This document shows, in pieces, positions 1-10,697 of a stretch of DNA of 64,000 nucleotides (positions are counted from its first letter, which is position 1; the number at the start of each line of letters is the position of its first letter). The notes under the pieces are model-generated. The model saw only the letters and a list, made by a program, of their open reading frames with translations. It ran no database searches and had not been told where the DNA came from. Position numbers and translations under genes: made by a program. Source of the stretch: Scilla litardierei (taxonomy: Eukaryota > Streptophyta > Magnoliopsida > Asparagales > Asparagaceae); NCBI GenBank assembly GCA_030789695.1, contig CM061132.1:34744418-34808417 (forward strand), written 5' to 3'.

Positions 1-1744
1 GAGATCCTGGATTGGTGTACTGAGCAACTATTACATGCTCTTGAAAAAACTTTGCAAATGGATCAGGTGCTTGACCACCTTCGGTGTATCTACCATAATA
101 CTCTTCTCCTCTATCACTTCTTACGATCTTAATTTGTTTTTCACATTGTTTCTCTACTTCTGCCTTAAAAACCTTAAAGGCATCTAATGCTTCACTTTTG
201 TTATGAAGCAAGTATATATACATGAAACGTGAAAATTCATCAATAAAGGAGATAAAGTATCTCGGACCACTTATGTCCATGTCTGGACAAAAAATATTTG
301 TATGAATGATTTCAAGTAATTCAGAACTTCTATGTGCACCCTTTTTAGATATCTTGGTCTGCTTTCCCTTTATGCAGTCCACACAAATCTCGAAGTCAGC
401 AAAATCCAAAGTACTAAGTACTCCATCATTTACTAATTTTTTGATTCTATCTTTGGAGATGTGTCCTAATCTCCGATGCCATAACATTGAAGATTCCTCA
501 TTCATAACACATCTTTTCATACCAGCATTAATATGCATGACAACATTATTTTGTAAATTAAGCATAAAGAGACCATTACACAATATGCCATTTTCAATAA
601 CATCTGATTTATAAACCAAACTGAATGATGTTCCTTGAAAATTAAAAACAAACATTAAAGGTAATAGTCTAGAAATTGAAATCAAATTCCTGGAAAAACC
701 AGGTACATAAAAAACATTATGCAAAAGCAAAATAAAGCCTCCAAATAACATAAGCTGGCATGTTCCAACATATTTGATAGCTGAGCGCATTCTGTTTCCT
801 GAGAAAATGCCTCGTTCATTTTCCGCTGGCTTCCGCATGTTTGTCATACCCTGCAAAGTTGTTGAAACATGGATTGAAGAACCAGAGTCAATCCACCATG
901 TGTCACAATGAACATCAGTCATATTTGATTCAAAACAGACAAGGGAGATTGAGTTACCTTTCTTCTTACGCCATTGAAGGAACTTAAGACAATCCTTCTT
1001 CATGTACCCCTTCTTTTTACAGAAGAAGCACTTAGACTCCTTAGCAATTCCTCCCTTAATAGGTGTTTTCCGCTTTCTCTTAAATTTAGGGTGTCTGTCA
1101 TCTTTCTTATTGGTTGTCATTAACACACTCTCTCCATGCTCCATGATCAACCGACCTTCCTCCTGAACACACATAGTCAAAAGTTCGTTCATTGACCACT
1201 TATCCTTATGCGTGTTATAGGATATTTTGAAAGGTCCGAATTGATGCGGAAGAGTGTTCAAAATGTAATGGACCAGGAAGCTGTCAGACATCTCAACCTC
1301 CAACTTTTTGAGTTGAGCCGCAATATCCCTCATATGCATGATGTGCTCACGCACACCTCCAAGACCAGTAAGCTTTATCGATGAAAACTTTCCAATGAGA
1401 GTACTCGCAAGTGCCTTATCAGAGCTCTGGAACTGCTCGTCAATGGCCTTTAATAGTGAGCGGACATTGTCATGCTTTTCTACCGAGCCCCTTATACTAG
1501 CCGATATTTTAGTCTTTATGAACATAACGCAGAGACGGTTAGATCTCTCCCACTTTTCATAAAGATCTAAAGCTTCAGGAAGGCTAGTATCTGTAATGGC
1601 TGGCGGTTTATCCTTGCGGATGGCATAATCAATGTCCGCCACACCCAAATGAAGGAGTATCCTCTCCCTCCATATCCTATAGTTTTCGCCATTCAGTTCA
1701 GGAACGCCACACTTAAGATCAGTAACTGTCACCAGATTGGAATG
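1..1744 (-). CDS. Copia gag-protease-integrase polyprotein, partial
   Basis: An apparently open minus-strand frame encodes a copia polyprotein. It starts with a UBN2-type gag domain (LNGENYRIW, then WERSNRLCVMFIK and FLVHYILNTLP). A zinc knuckle CFFCKKKGYMKKDC follows near 1005-1050; the usual CX2CX4HX4C histidine is a tyrosine here. Next comes the aspartic protease motif WWIDSGSS at about 880-900. The GAG pre-integrase signature LWHRRLGH and the integrase core (IDEFSRF, VRSDRGEEY) come last. No ATG begins the frame. It opens after a TGA with a good 3' splice acceptor (TTTTTTCAG) ending at plus position 1745, so the first codons may lie in an upstream exon. The C-terminal reverse transcriptase and RNase H are off the window. 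I read the frame by eye and saw no stops. Confidence 0.85.
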
Positions 1745-2993
1745 CTGAAAAAATTTAAAATAATACTCACTTCATTATTTTTGAGACTTAACAAACTAAA
1801 ATATGCGTTACCAATGTAAAACATACAAAAATGTGAATCTAATGACATAAAACTTACCTGTGGGCCAAAGTTCTAACTCAATTAGATTCATTTTTATGCA
1901 TGATAAAACTATCAAATCATGTTCCTTTTCTAATCCATGTGGGTAAATTAGAAAATATAATTTGATATCTTATCTCAATCAATTATACACAATATAATAA
2001 AAATTCCTGTGGCATTACTAGGTCATGTTCTGATTAGTGTACGGTTTGATAGTTTGATTACTAATCAGCACATGCCCCCATTAATAATTTTATTTAAAAA
2101 AATTGTTTTGTTCACTTGCCAAAGTGCAAACAGTTCAAATAAATGCCAAAAATTGGCTATAATATGTTGACTTGCTAATTTCTTATTAGCACATGGTAGC
2201 AACCGAGTCCATTAATCATGGCATTACTAGGTCCCTTGCAGCATAAGCCCAGATGTACACTTCCCATTTAAAAAAATGAATGAGTGCCAATTTCCATTGT
2301 TAGTATTGAACGGCCGACAAAATTTCGCAGAGGAATTATACGAAGTAACATGCGGGTTACAAACAGCAACATCAATACATTTGCATTGATAATAATAATT
2401 ATTTAATGCAAGCTGTAAGTTTACTATTTCTACATCGCCATTTATTTATTACCCGTAAATATACCACTGATCAAGGTCAGTAATCAAATAAAATAATAAT
2501 AATAATAATTCAAAGACCGAATCAGCAAGGTTTTATATTTTTAATGGGCAATGTAAATAATAAGTGGTTGATAGACATCACATATGGCCCCTTGCAACAT
2601 TTAAATATCATGCAGAATCACAAAAGTGAATTATGGGGTCCATGTTCCCATGTGAATTAAAAAATATAGCTTGCATTCAACCTCAAAAAAATTGAAATAA
2701 TGAGTGGTTGGCATTAAAAGCACAGAGGTGTACACGTCTGGATGTTCAAACTTTCGAAATCAACAGGTTTCTTTATTTGTGTACAACCAGCAAGATGCGC
2801 GCAAGACGTCTTACTGCAAATTGCTTTGCTATATGAAAAGACCACAGTACCATTAAATGATCATCTTCAACCTTGAGCCATCGGGTTTCAAAAACCCGTT
2901 AACAACCCAAAATAAAAAAAATACAGATCGATGGATTTCTCCAACCAAAATCGAAGAAATTAGCAACAAATAAAGCAAGGGAGTGGATCAGAA
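1745..2993 (-). other. Leader of copia element K
   Basis: This AT-rich stretch lies between the primer binding site and gag of K. I see no coding capacity. It is long for a copia leader. It ends at gag with a pyrimidine tract and CAG, so part of it may be an intron in the gag transcript. Confidence 0.5.
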
Positions 2994-3005
2994 GCTCTGA
3001 TACCA
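2994..3005 (-). promoter_or_regulatory. Primer binding site of K (initiator tRNA-Met)
   Basis: The minus strand reads TGGTATCAGAGC two bases after the LTR end. This is the standard plant copia site complementary to the 3' end of initiator methionine tRNA. Confidence 0.9.
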
Positions 3006-3007
3006 AT

Positions 3008-3317
3008 TGTAAACCTAATCGTGAATGTTTCATCACGAGTGCGGAAGAAAATAGCATCTCACCTCCGGCCATTGCTTCTCCAACTAAAAAGGTAAACTTT
3101 CCTCACCGATTTTGATCTTCTCAGTCTCAAATCACTCCTATAGGATGGTGTATTGTCTGAAATCGAGTGAGTAGATTGAGGGACCAAAACCCCTATTTAT
3201 AGATTCAAGATCCGTTCCATCAACGGCTCTCAATTTCAAAATTTTAGTTTTTATGAAGAGATTGGTTTTACAACTGGGGATCACTAACGGGAAGAATTCC
3301 AACGGGAATTTCTAACA
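3008..3317 (-). repeat. 5' LTR of copia element K
   Basis: The minus strand reads TGTTAGAAATTCCCG at the start and GGTTTACA at the end, giving the usual TG...CA ends over 310 bp. The primer binding site is adjacent. The partner LTR is off the window. Confidence 0.85.
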
Positions 3318-5440
3318 TGAAGAAGTTCATATACTTGAGGATGATGTTAGTGATAAAGATGTCGACCAGGAGTCTGCTCACGATAGCTGGCCTTATGAGA
3401 GCTTTGATGATGCTGGCATCTTCATGTGGCAGTTCGACCCCCTCTAGGTCGTCATCAGAGAAGGAGATGGGGGGTGAGCTACTTTCTCCGCTTTGCCCCT
3501 GTGTCGGTGCCCATCATCATAACTTGTCGGGCATAAGTCTTCCTTGCCGACACTGATGTACCTCCCTAGGTCGGCCCGTCGAAGATTACATTCACATGCA
3601 TGATCATCTCAGGCACACGGTGGGCCACTTGTTCGGCATCGTGGGTCGGCCGGCCAGCTCCTGATGTCACTCCTCCATCGCGGTCTTGTCTTCCCTTGTC
3701 GAAGAATCGCCGGAGATGCCTGCCTCGGATCAGTCGCTCTATGTCCTTCTTCATTGCGTAGAAGTCGTCAGTATCATGGCCATGGTCGCAGTGATACCGA
3801 TGGTACTTTTGCATGTTTCTTGTGGCAGGCCTTGACCTCATCTCCGGAGGTGGGTCTTTGAGAAGTCCGCTCGTCATGGTCGTCACCATCACTTTTGCCA
3901 GTGGAGCGTTGAGTCTCGTGTAGTTAACCTCCTGCGCTCTTTCTGGCCCGCCTCTCGGAGCGGGGTTCCTGGGAGCGAGGAACCCCCTCAGCGGTCCGGG
4001 GCGATCCTGTCCCCGGGCCTCCCTGGTCGCGCCCTCGGGGGCAGTCTTGATCACGCCCTCTGGGGCGGTCCTGGTCGCGCCCTTGGGGGCGATCATCCCG
4101 TCTAGGTCGCTCACTGGGCCTTACTTAGCACTGGGGGCTTTGGTTGGTGCGGCCTCCTTCATCGTCCACAAGGCTTCCTCGATTAGCATGAACTTCTCTG
4201 CCTGGGCGACGAGGACGTCGAGGTTGGCAGGCAGATCATAGAGCAGCGACTTGAGCAGGCTCCTATTTACCAGACCCTTCTTAAAGGCCGCCATGACAAG
4301 CTCATCTCCGTAGCTCGTTACGTTGAGCCTCTCTTTGTTGAAGCGCTGCAGGAATTTGCGGATGGTCTCCCCCTCCTTCTAGACCACCGTAAACAGATAG
4401 TCCGACGCCTTCCTCCTTCTTCACCCCGCCAAGAACAGCTGACAGAACTTGCGGGAAAGGTCACCGAACGTGTCAATGGATCGGTCGAACATGCCGTTGT
4501 ACCACTCCACCGCTAACTTCTTCAAAGTCGTCTGGAAAGCTCGGTAGAGGAGGGCGTCGTTCACTCCGTGGATCTCCATCACTCCCCGGTATCGCTGCAC
4601 ATGCTCCAGGGGATCGCCCGAACCATCATACAGTTCAAATTGTGGTAGTTGAACCTATGGGGTACCGGGGTTGAGATCACCCTTCGGGTCAGCGGGTTGA
4701 CTTCTTAGGGGTTGGGGAGAGGCGTTGGTGACCTTCGGGAGACGTTCATGTTGCCTCGACGCTCTTGCTGCTAATTGGAATCGCCGAATGAGCCACCTCG
4801 GCTCTCAGAGGCATTCCTCTCTCCCCGTCGGGGGTCGGGCTTCGGTCGCGGCTACTCCGCCGTCGGTCATTACACCTAGGAGAGAGGCAATCTGGTCGAG
4901 GGACTTCTGCTACGGTGGGCGTGTCCTTCTCGTCTCGGGCTTGGTGATCTCTTGCGACGGTGGCTTTTAGCAGTGTGATTCAGCCTGGGGTTGTCTCGTA
5001 CTATCAAGGCCGACGTCTGGGGGACTCAGCTCCCCACCTGAAGCCTATCCCTCTCAGCGACGAGGAATCGACATTGTTGGACGGTCGCTTCTTCATCTAG
5101 TCGACTTTGATGAGCGGCCTCCTCCTCCTTATCAAACTGCCTCTGCAGAGCGGTCGCTTCTCCTTCTTCGAACCGCCTCCGCTGTTCAGCCGCTTCGTCA
5201 TCAAACTGGGGGAGGAGGTCCCGGTCTGGAGGGGCCTTCTGAAGGATGTGGTCTAGCTTGCCTGGCAACGGCCCAATCTTCCATTAGTTTGGTGAAGCTC
5301 TCGAAACTTTGGTAGACACCACGGGCCGCTCCTGAATGACCGCGGCCGACAAGGGGTAAATTCATCGGGGGAGTCCTCCTGGTGGACCCCTCGGCCATGG
5401 GCTACTTGCCGTGACGGTGACTACGGTGACTGCGTGCAAT
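3318..5440 (-). pseudogene. Tat-type gag-protease remnant of H
   Basis: Broken minus-strand frames encode a Tat-lineage Gag. The N-terminal part has a charged coiled-coil-like stretch (about 5026-5260) rich in Glu, Arg and Gln. The central part (about 4150-4380) carries a retrotransposon gag core with the words FNKERLNVTSYG and AAFKKGLV. The later part, 4114-3566, has YTRLNAPLAKVM and HCDHGHDTDDFYAMKKDIE, which match the conserved Tat motif around DHGHDTEDC. Near 3470-3330 the frame still resembles the DDLEGVELPH region before protease, but the DTG active site is not recognisable. Several stops and frame changes make it a pseudogene. Copia K inserted at its 3' end. Confidence 0.8.
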
Positions 5441-5483
5441 GTCTGACATGGGTGTAACCCTATTTTCCACAGACGGCGCCAAT

Positions 5484-5738
5484 TGTTGCGGGCCAAGTCC
5501 GCCCAAAAATATGATTTGTATTAAATGTGAATCATGGGTACAATGATTACAAGTGTGGGGGTGTCGATGAGGCTTAGAGCGACTATGAATATGATTCGGA
5601 GGCAAAGAATCCAAGGTCGTTGGTAGTTCGCCGACTCCCGGTACCTGTGGCGAGTTTCCTGCGAGAATAACAATTCGTCAGAAAGGAGGGATTGCCTGTC
5701 AACCTGTAGCCTCTCCGATGCTTAAGTCAGTGGGTGAC
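5484..5738 (-). repeat. LTR of H, downstream (R/U5) part
   Basis: The plus-strand start TGTTGCGGG is the minus-strand LTR end CCCGCAACA, next to the TTGGCGCC motif. The piece stops at GTGAC (5734-5738), where the array inserted. It continues at 53687, where the sequence resumes in the same LTR after a second GTGAC. Confidence 0.8.
5734..5738. repeat. Target-site duplication GTGAC, left copy
   Basis: GTGAC precedes the first base of LTR A (5739) and recurs at 53682-53686, right after the far end of the array. This shows that 5739-53681 behaves as one insertion into the LTR of H. Confidence 0.8.
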
Positions 5739-6273
5739 TGACGTACCCGTAACCTACACCTAGGTTCCACCTGGCGGTGTCACAATCGCCAGGCGTGATA
5801 TGGCCCCTAGGCTACGATTTCAGGCTCAATCCGCAAGCTGACGGTGTCGAGTAATAGTATATAAGATGTCAGATCCCACAGGGACGGTGATAGTTTCTAT
5901 AGATTCTCAGTCTATTTCTAAACGTGGAAGAAAGATATCTGTCAGGGTAGCAGATTTGGGTTGGCGGTCGTTTGTTGTAATATCAATAAAAAGAACTATG
6001 GCTTTAGGGATCGTCACTAGGATCATTGGGGGTTGATGATAGTTAGGATCCTTACATTGCATTAGGGCTAGGGAATTAATCCCCCAATTCGTAACACTCT
6101 CGTGGGTTAGAATTACGAGGTATTTCGGTGGCTCTCGTTGACGCAATGGCGGTAGCCGTCAACATAGCGGTATAGTTCGTCGAGGGATCCCCTCAAGGCG
6201 CGAGCCGGGCATGGTCATGTGCCTCGGTTGGATCCATCGATTTCCCTATTCGAATCCCTAGATACCCCTTAAG

Positions 6274-8057
6274 TGTTGGTAGCAACGATCTATGAACTTT
6301 GTGTTTGATGATAACAAACGTGTGTGAACGTTTTTAACGTTTGTGTTAAGTGTTTCAGGAATGACGAACGTGGGATTAATTCAATGGAAGATGTGCTACT
6401 GCCACAACCCTACCTCCTTGGGTTTCTCCTCATCGTCGCACCATCCTATAGGCCATCATATACAAAATCTTGGAAATTGCCCTAAGCCGAAATAAGCCCA
6501 TGCCATTATTATAGTATTCCCTTTTTTGGTTTTGTTTTGGTGAGCCCATCATTAAAAAAAATAAGAGCACATGCTTTATCATTCCCTTTGAAAATAAACC
6601 AAGCGGCTGTGCACATTGGTCTAAGAGCAAACCAACAAATCCTAAGGGAGCGAGTCAGCCGAAAGTTTTAAGGTGAATACAATTTCCCCTTTGCAACTTC
6701 AACAAAAAAAAGGGAAACATGCCACTTGTTCCCTTTTATAAAAAAAGAACAGGGGATTTTGAAATAAGGGTTAGCATCCGAAAAATATTTCAAGGGGAGT
6801 GCGCAACCCTCGCCTAAAAAAACCCCATCTCGAAGAGCCGAAAATTTTGAGAGCATCTGCCTTTTTTTGGGCAAAAACAAATCCTCCTGAGAGAAAACGT
6901 CCTATGTGCTTCTCATTTTTTTGTTATGTTTTTAAATCCAAGATAGCACATGGAAAAGACTTAATGCGTTGAAATCTCATCTTCAAGAATCTCCTTGCAC
7001 ATTGTTTTGAAAGACACGCAGCCGAAATATTTTTGGGATTAAAGTTTTTTTTGACTGTGTTTGAATCTTGTGCAGGGGCCGAATATTTGAGAAGGGCCAT
7101 TAAATTCTGGTGTTGTTTTCTTTTTTCCCAAGAGTCGTTCATGTTTTCTATCCTCAAGAGCAGAACTCCAAAAATTAACCACTGGCCACTAAAAGAAATC
7201 CCGAAGAGCACCTCCATTATTATTGGCTTTTGATATTACGAAGCACAGGAGAATTAAGGGTTATTATTTTTGGCTTTTGATATTAATTCTTGAAGAGCAC
7301 AAGCGCATGCCGAATTGATGAACAGAGGGCATCATCATCAGAGAAGTCTTTAAGGGGAGAAGTTCCTTTTTTGATAAATTCTCAAGGGGCCGAATTGATT
7401 TCTTTTGTTTCCTCTGCAGGATTTCTCAAGAGCAGGAGCCGAAGTTATGATTAATAAAGGGGCCGGCCTTTCAACTGGAGACACAAGCACATAATGCAAC
7501 ATTGAGCAAAGGGAGAAAAATTCTGAACATATTTTTGGCTTTACTTTTCAACTTGAGTTGCCGCTGTCGAGAGACTACTACTTGCCAGACGACCTCTGGC
7601 CCATGCTGGTTGACGAAGACGACACCGCTACATGATTTGAGCTTTCTAAACTCTCTTGTTTATTATATTGTGTAGTATTTGTGTTAGTTCTTCGTAGGGG
7701 AAACTTTACCTTCTGTGTTATTTTTTGGGGACCTGACGACTTTGGGAGTCATCACGGAGAGAGAGCATCTGACTAGATTGAGAGTGTAGAGCACGTGGTG
7801 TGCGTACGAGCTAGGTGAGAGTAGATTTGGGATCTTGACTCATTGTAGCTGTACAGGATTACATATCTATCTAGTATTTTCTTTCGGGGGGCTGGAGTAG
7901 GTCGTGGGATGACCGAACAAGGGTATATTTGTGCGTACTCTGTGATTGCTATTTTATTACACTGCCTGTGCTTATAACTGCGTGTGATTTCTCGTGGGTT
8001 GCGTGTGAATTTTTATTAGCCTATTCACCCCCTCTAGGCTACGATCCAGATCCAACA
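6274..8057 (+). mobile_element. Solo LTR S1 (SIRE/Maximus-like copia)
   Basis: This 1784-bp sequence starts TGTTGG and ends CCAACA. It is flanked by the duplication TTAAG at 6269-6273 and 8058-8062. LTR B lacks it and reads straight through this point, which confirms the borders. The 3' end CTATTCACCCCCTCTAG is typical of SIRE/Maximus LTRs. There is no internal domain, so it is a solo LTR left by LTR-LTR recombination. Confidence 0.9.
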
Positions 8058-8559
8058 TTAAGCACATCAATTCCACAGACTGTGGGCATGATCTCAGTAC
8101 GGGTTATCTACGGATTCGGTAGGATCTACCGAAATACAACCCTAAATCCCTAATTCAACGTAGGGATCCAGATCTACATTTCCCCCTAGAATCCTAGGGC
8201 TTACCCATCAACCCTAGAATGAATCAACTCAGACATTGCAATAGAAACACACAAAAGTACCAATTTCACAAAAGAAAACATCTTAGCAATTGAGAGATTA
8301 GGGCTAAAATAAACTTACAGCGAGAATAGATGAACAACAGATCTAGACAGGAACAAAGGCAATGATCTTCAATAATCGATCCCAAAATTTCGCTAAAAAA
8401 ATAAGGCTTCAAAAGTCCTACAAAAATCGCTCTCCGATCCTCTAAAAATTCTCTCCCAAAAACTAAACTGAACTCCCCTTCGTCGTTCCCAGATCGCGAG
8501 CCTTCAGTGCTGCCAAAATCGTGCGCATTACACTCGTTCAAATCTTTCCAGAAATGCCC

Positions 8560-8880
8560 TTAGGATAGCCGACCGAGTAGGCTACTCGGTCCGAGCAGCA
8601 TCTGCGCGGTCAGTGGCTCGGTCCGTGTAAGTGAGCTGCTCGGCTGCTTGGAGAATTTGAAATCGTCCTACCCGGACCGAGTAGGACTCTGCTCGGTCCA
8701 AGTAGGCTCGACTCGGTCTGATACTTGGGCTCTACTCGGGCGCTGCTCGGGTTGTGTAATCTGAGGTGACTCAACCGAGCAGATGAGCTGCTCGGTCCGA
8801 GTCTGCCCGTATCCGTTGCTGCTGTAATTGATATGGCTCGGTCTGAGCAGCCGAGCTGTTCGGACCGAGCATTTTCTGGG
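8560..8880. repeat. CTCGGTCCGAG hairpin cluster in LTR A
   Basis: Many degenerate copies of ACTCGGTCCGAGCAG occur in both orientations, for example GACCGAGTA followed two bases later by TACTCGGTC near 8572. Equivalent clusters lie in LTR B (52945-53222) and LTR C (38415-38800). Confidence 0.85.
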
Positions 8881-8908
8881 AAATGCTGCAGCAGGGATCC
8901 TAGGGCTT

Positions 8909-8916
8909 CTCTCTCT

Positions 8917-8957
<41 letters not shown>
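8909..8957. repeat. (CT)n microsatellite in LTR A
   Basis: This is a nearly perfect CT run of about 49 bases, or GA on the element's own strand. The LTR B copy at 53261-53302 is shorter. Confidence 0.95.
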
Positions 8958-8960
<3 letters not shown>

Positions 8961-9217
8961 CTCTCCTCCAATGATTCCGAAAATACGGCGAACTCCTCCA
9001 GAGCCCCGCCAATCAGCTCATGAGCACTTCGGATGTGTCCATACCCAAGTGGGGGTCCAAATCGCTCCAAAATCCCTGAAAATTCACGAAACACTACGAA
9101 ACTAGAAAATATCGTCAGAAATATAGAATCGTAGTAAAAAGTGGGATTTGGACGCGAAAATGATATGCAATGCGATGAGATAATGATATGAAAATTATGG
9201 AAAATACGGACACATTA

Positions 9218-10697
9218 AAATCCCCCAAGCTTACCTCTTACTCATCCTCGAGGAAGACGAATAATTGGTACGCCGGGAGGAAAACAAAACGAAAATAAGA
9301 AAATGAAAATAGAGAGGAATGAAAAACAAAAAGAGAGAAGTGAGAGGAAAGTGCTAAGGATGATCCGTTAGATCTCAGGCCAAAAAAAAGTATATCACGA
9401 TGCTCTGAGTGCTAAACATACATGCTACTGGTAATTTCTAGCTTTATATATCTTATGACATGCAGTGCAGGCAAAGAAAAAGGGATCTACAGAAATAACA
9501 CCGTCAAATCATATCAATCGCATGCAATCCCTAGAGTCTAGTATAAAGGAGTTGGCAACGCCCTTTTCAATCACAGATACGCAAGGAGCACAAAAGATTC
9601 GCACAACATGCAATAAAGAATAGGAAAAATCATGTCATTCAGATATTCAATTCGATACATGAAAAATCTCTAAAACTGAAGTAATTCATAAAGTTTGGGT
9701 TTTATAAAATCTTCCCGGTGTGCACCGTCTCTACTCTAATGTCACGCTCACTCATGTAATCAGTTGGTTTATCCCCCCAAAGCTTAGCTTAAGGCGTCAC
9801 ATCAATGAAAATGATATGGAATTTATATTTTTCTTCCCAGAATAAACGATAGCTTCTAATGAAATGATATAAGACCATATTTATTCATTTTCTTTCTTCT
9901 CTTTTTTTCAGATATGAATATATACACACTTTTTTTCATTTAGAAGCTATACTTTTCTTTTTGGGAATGGGAAGTGAGATGCGGTAAAGGTAGCTATGGG
10001 GGTGCAACCAACTGATATGTAGAGATATAAAATAGATATATGGAGAAGGAAAATAATGGGACTCTCGGTTCACTCATAAGAGGATGCACATCAGTTTGAT
10101 AAGATAAAACACTAACTAAACTCATATATAGCATGAATATTTTCACTTCTCTAATTGAATACTGAAAATGACATGCGGTAATAATCACAATATCAGCAGG
10201 CATGCAAACAGAAGTGAATAAGATAAGAAAGCAGGTGCTCTAGGTGTTCTAGTGATGCGTGAACCTGGGTGCGTTTTCCAACATAAATCATACTAGAAAC
10301 TAATTCATGCAATTGATTTTCAATTCATTTCAGGTATTAATTCAGACAGATCATCAAAAGAAATGCATGCATATAGATAATAAAACCGAAATTAACCCTG
10401 ATAGCATGCCAAAGAGATGAGCATCACAAAAACTAATAAAGACTAGAGAGATATCATCATGTGGACCATCCTTAGCAAAAAATAAAAAGAATCGAAGAAA
10501 AGGGAAAAGAGATAAAAAGAGATGCATGCATGGAGAAAAACATAAAATATGATGCAAAATGAGAAAAAATAAAACAAGGCGGAAAAGTGTGAAAAAGAAA
10601 AATAAAAACTGAAAATAGGGGAGGAAAATGTAAAAATAAAAACAAAAATAAAGCGGGAGCGCTCATCCCCAAGCTAAACCTAGTAGTGTCCTCACTG
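9218..10697 (-). other. 3' untranslated part of internal region 1
   Basis: It starts with the polypurine tract next to LTR A (minus strand TAAGCTTGGGGGATTT), preceded by a TCCTCGAGGA palindrome. The rest is AT-rich and I see no credible gene. Similar CCCCAAGCT words recur near 10655 and 10843. Confidence 0.6.

Larger units (their letters stand above)
1..3317 (-). mobile_element. Copia element K, 5' part (truncated by window edge)
   Basis: This is the 5' half of a Ty1-copia retrotransposon read on the minus strand. In reading order it has a 310-bp LTR (3317-3008), a primer binding site (3005-2994), a leader of about 1.25 kb, and then gag, protease and the start of integrase, which runs off the left edge. 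The gag-protease-integrase order without reverse transcriptase in between is the copia order. It interrupts the gag-protease region of gypsy element H at 3318, so it is younger than H. The base pairs next to its outer end are TGAAG, but the matching target duplication lies outside the window. Confidence 0.9.
5739..9217 (-). repeat. LTR A of the array (interrupted by S1)
   Basis: LTR A is about 1690 bp without the S1 insertion. It starts TGACGTACCC on the plus strand and ends CACATTA, where the usual CA has become TA. It aligns with LTR B (51902-53559) over its full length and more distantly with LTR C. A polypurine tract abuts its right end, so it is the 3' LTR of internal region 1. It carries a hairpin cluster (8560-8880) and a CT run (8909-8957). 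Confidence 0.85.

Noticed and set aside
306..614. Plus-strand frames at 306-614 and 1338-1562
   Set aside because: Antisense shadows of the copia gag-integrase frame.
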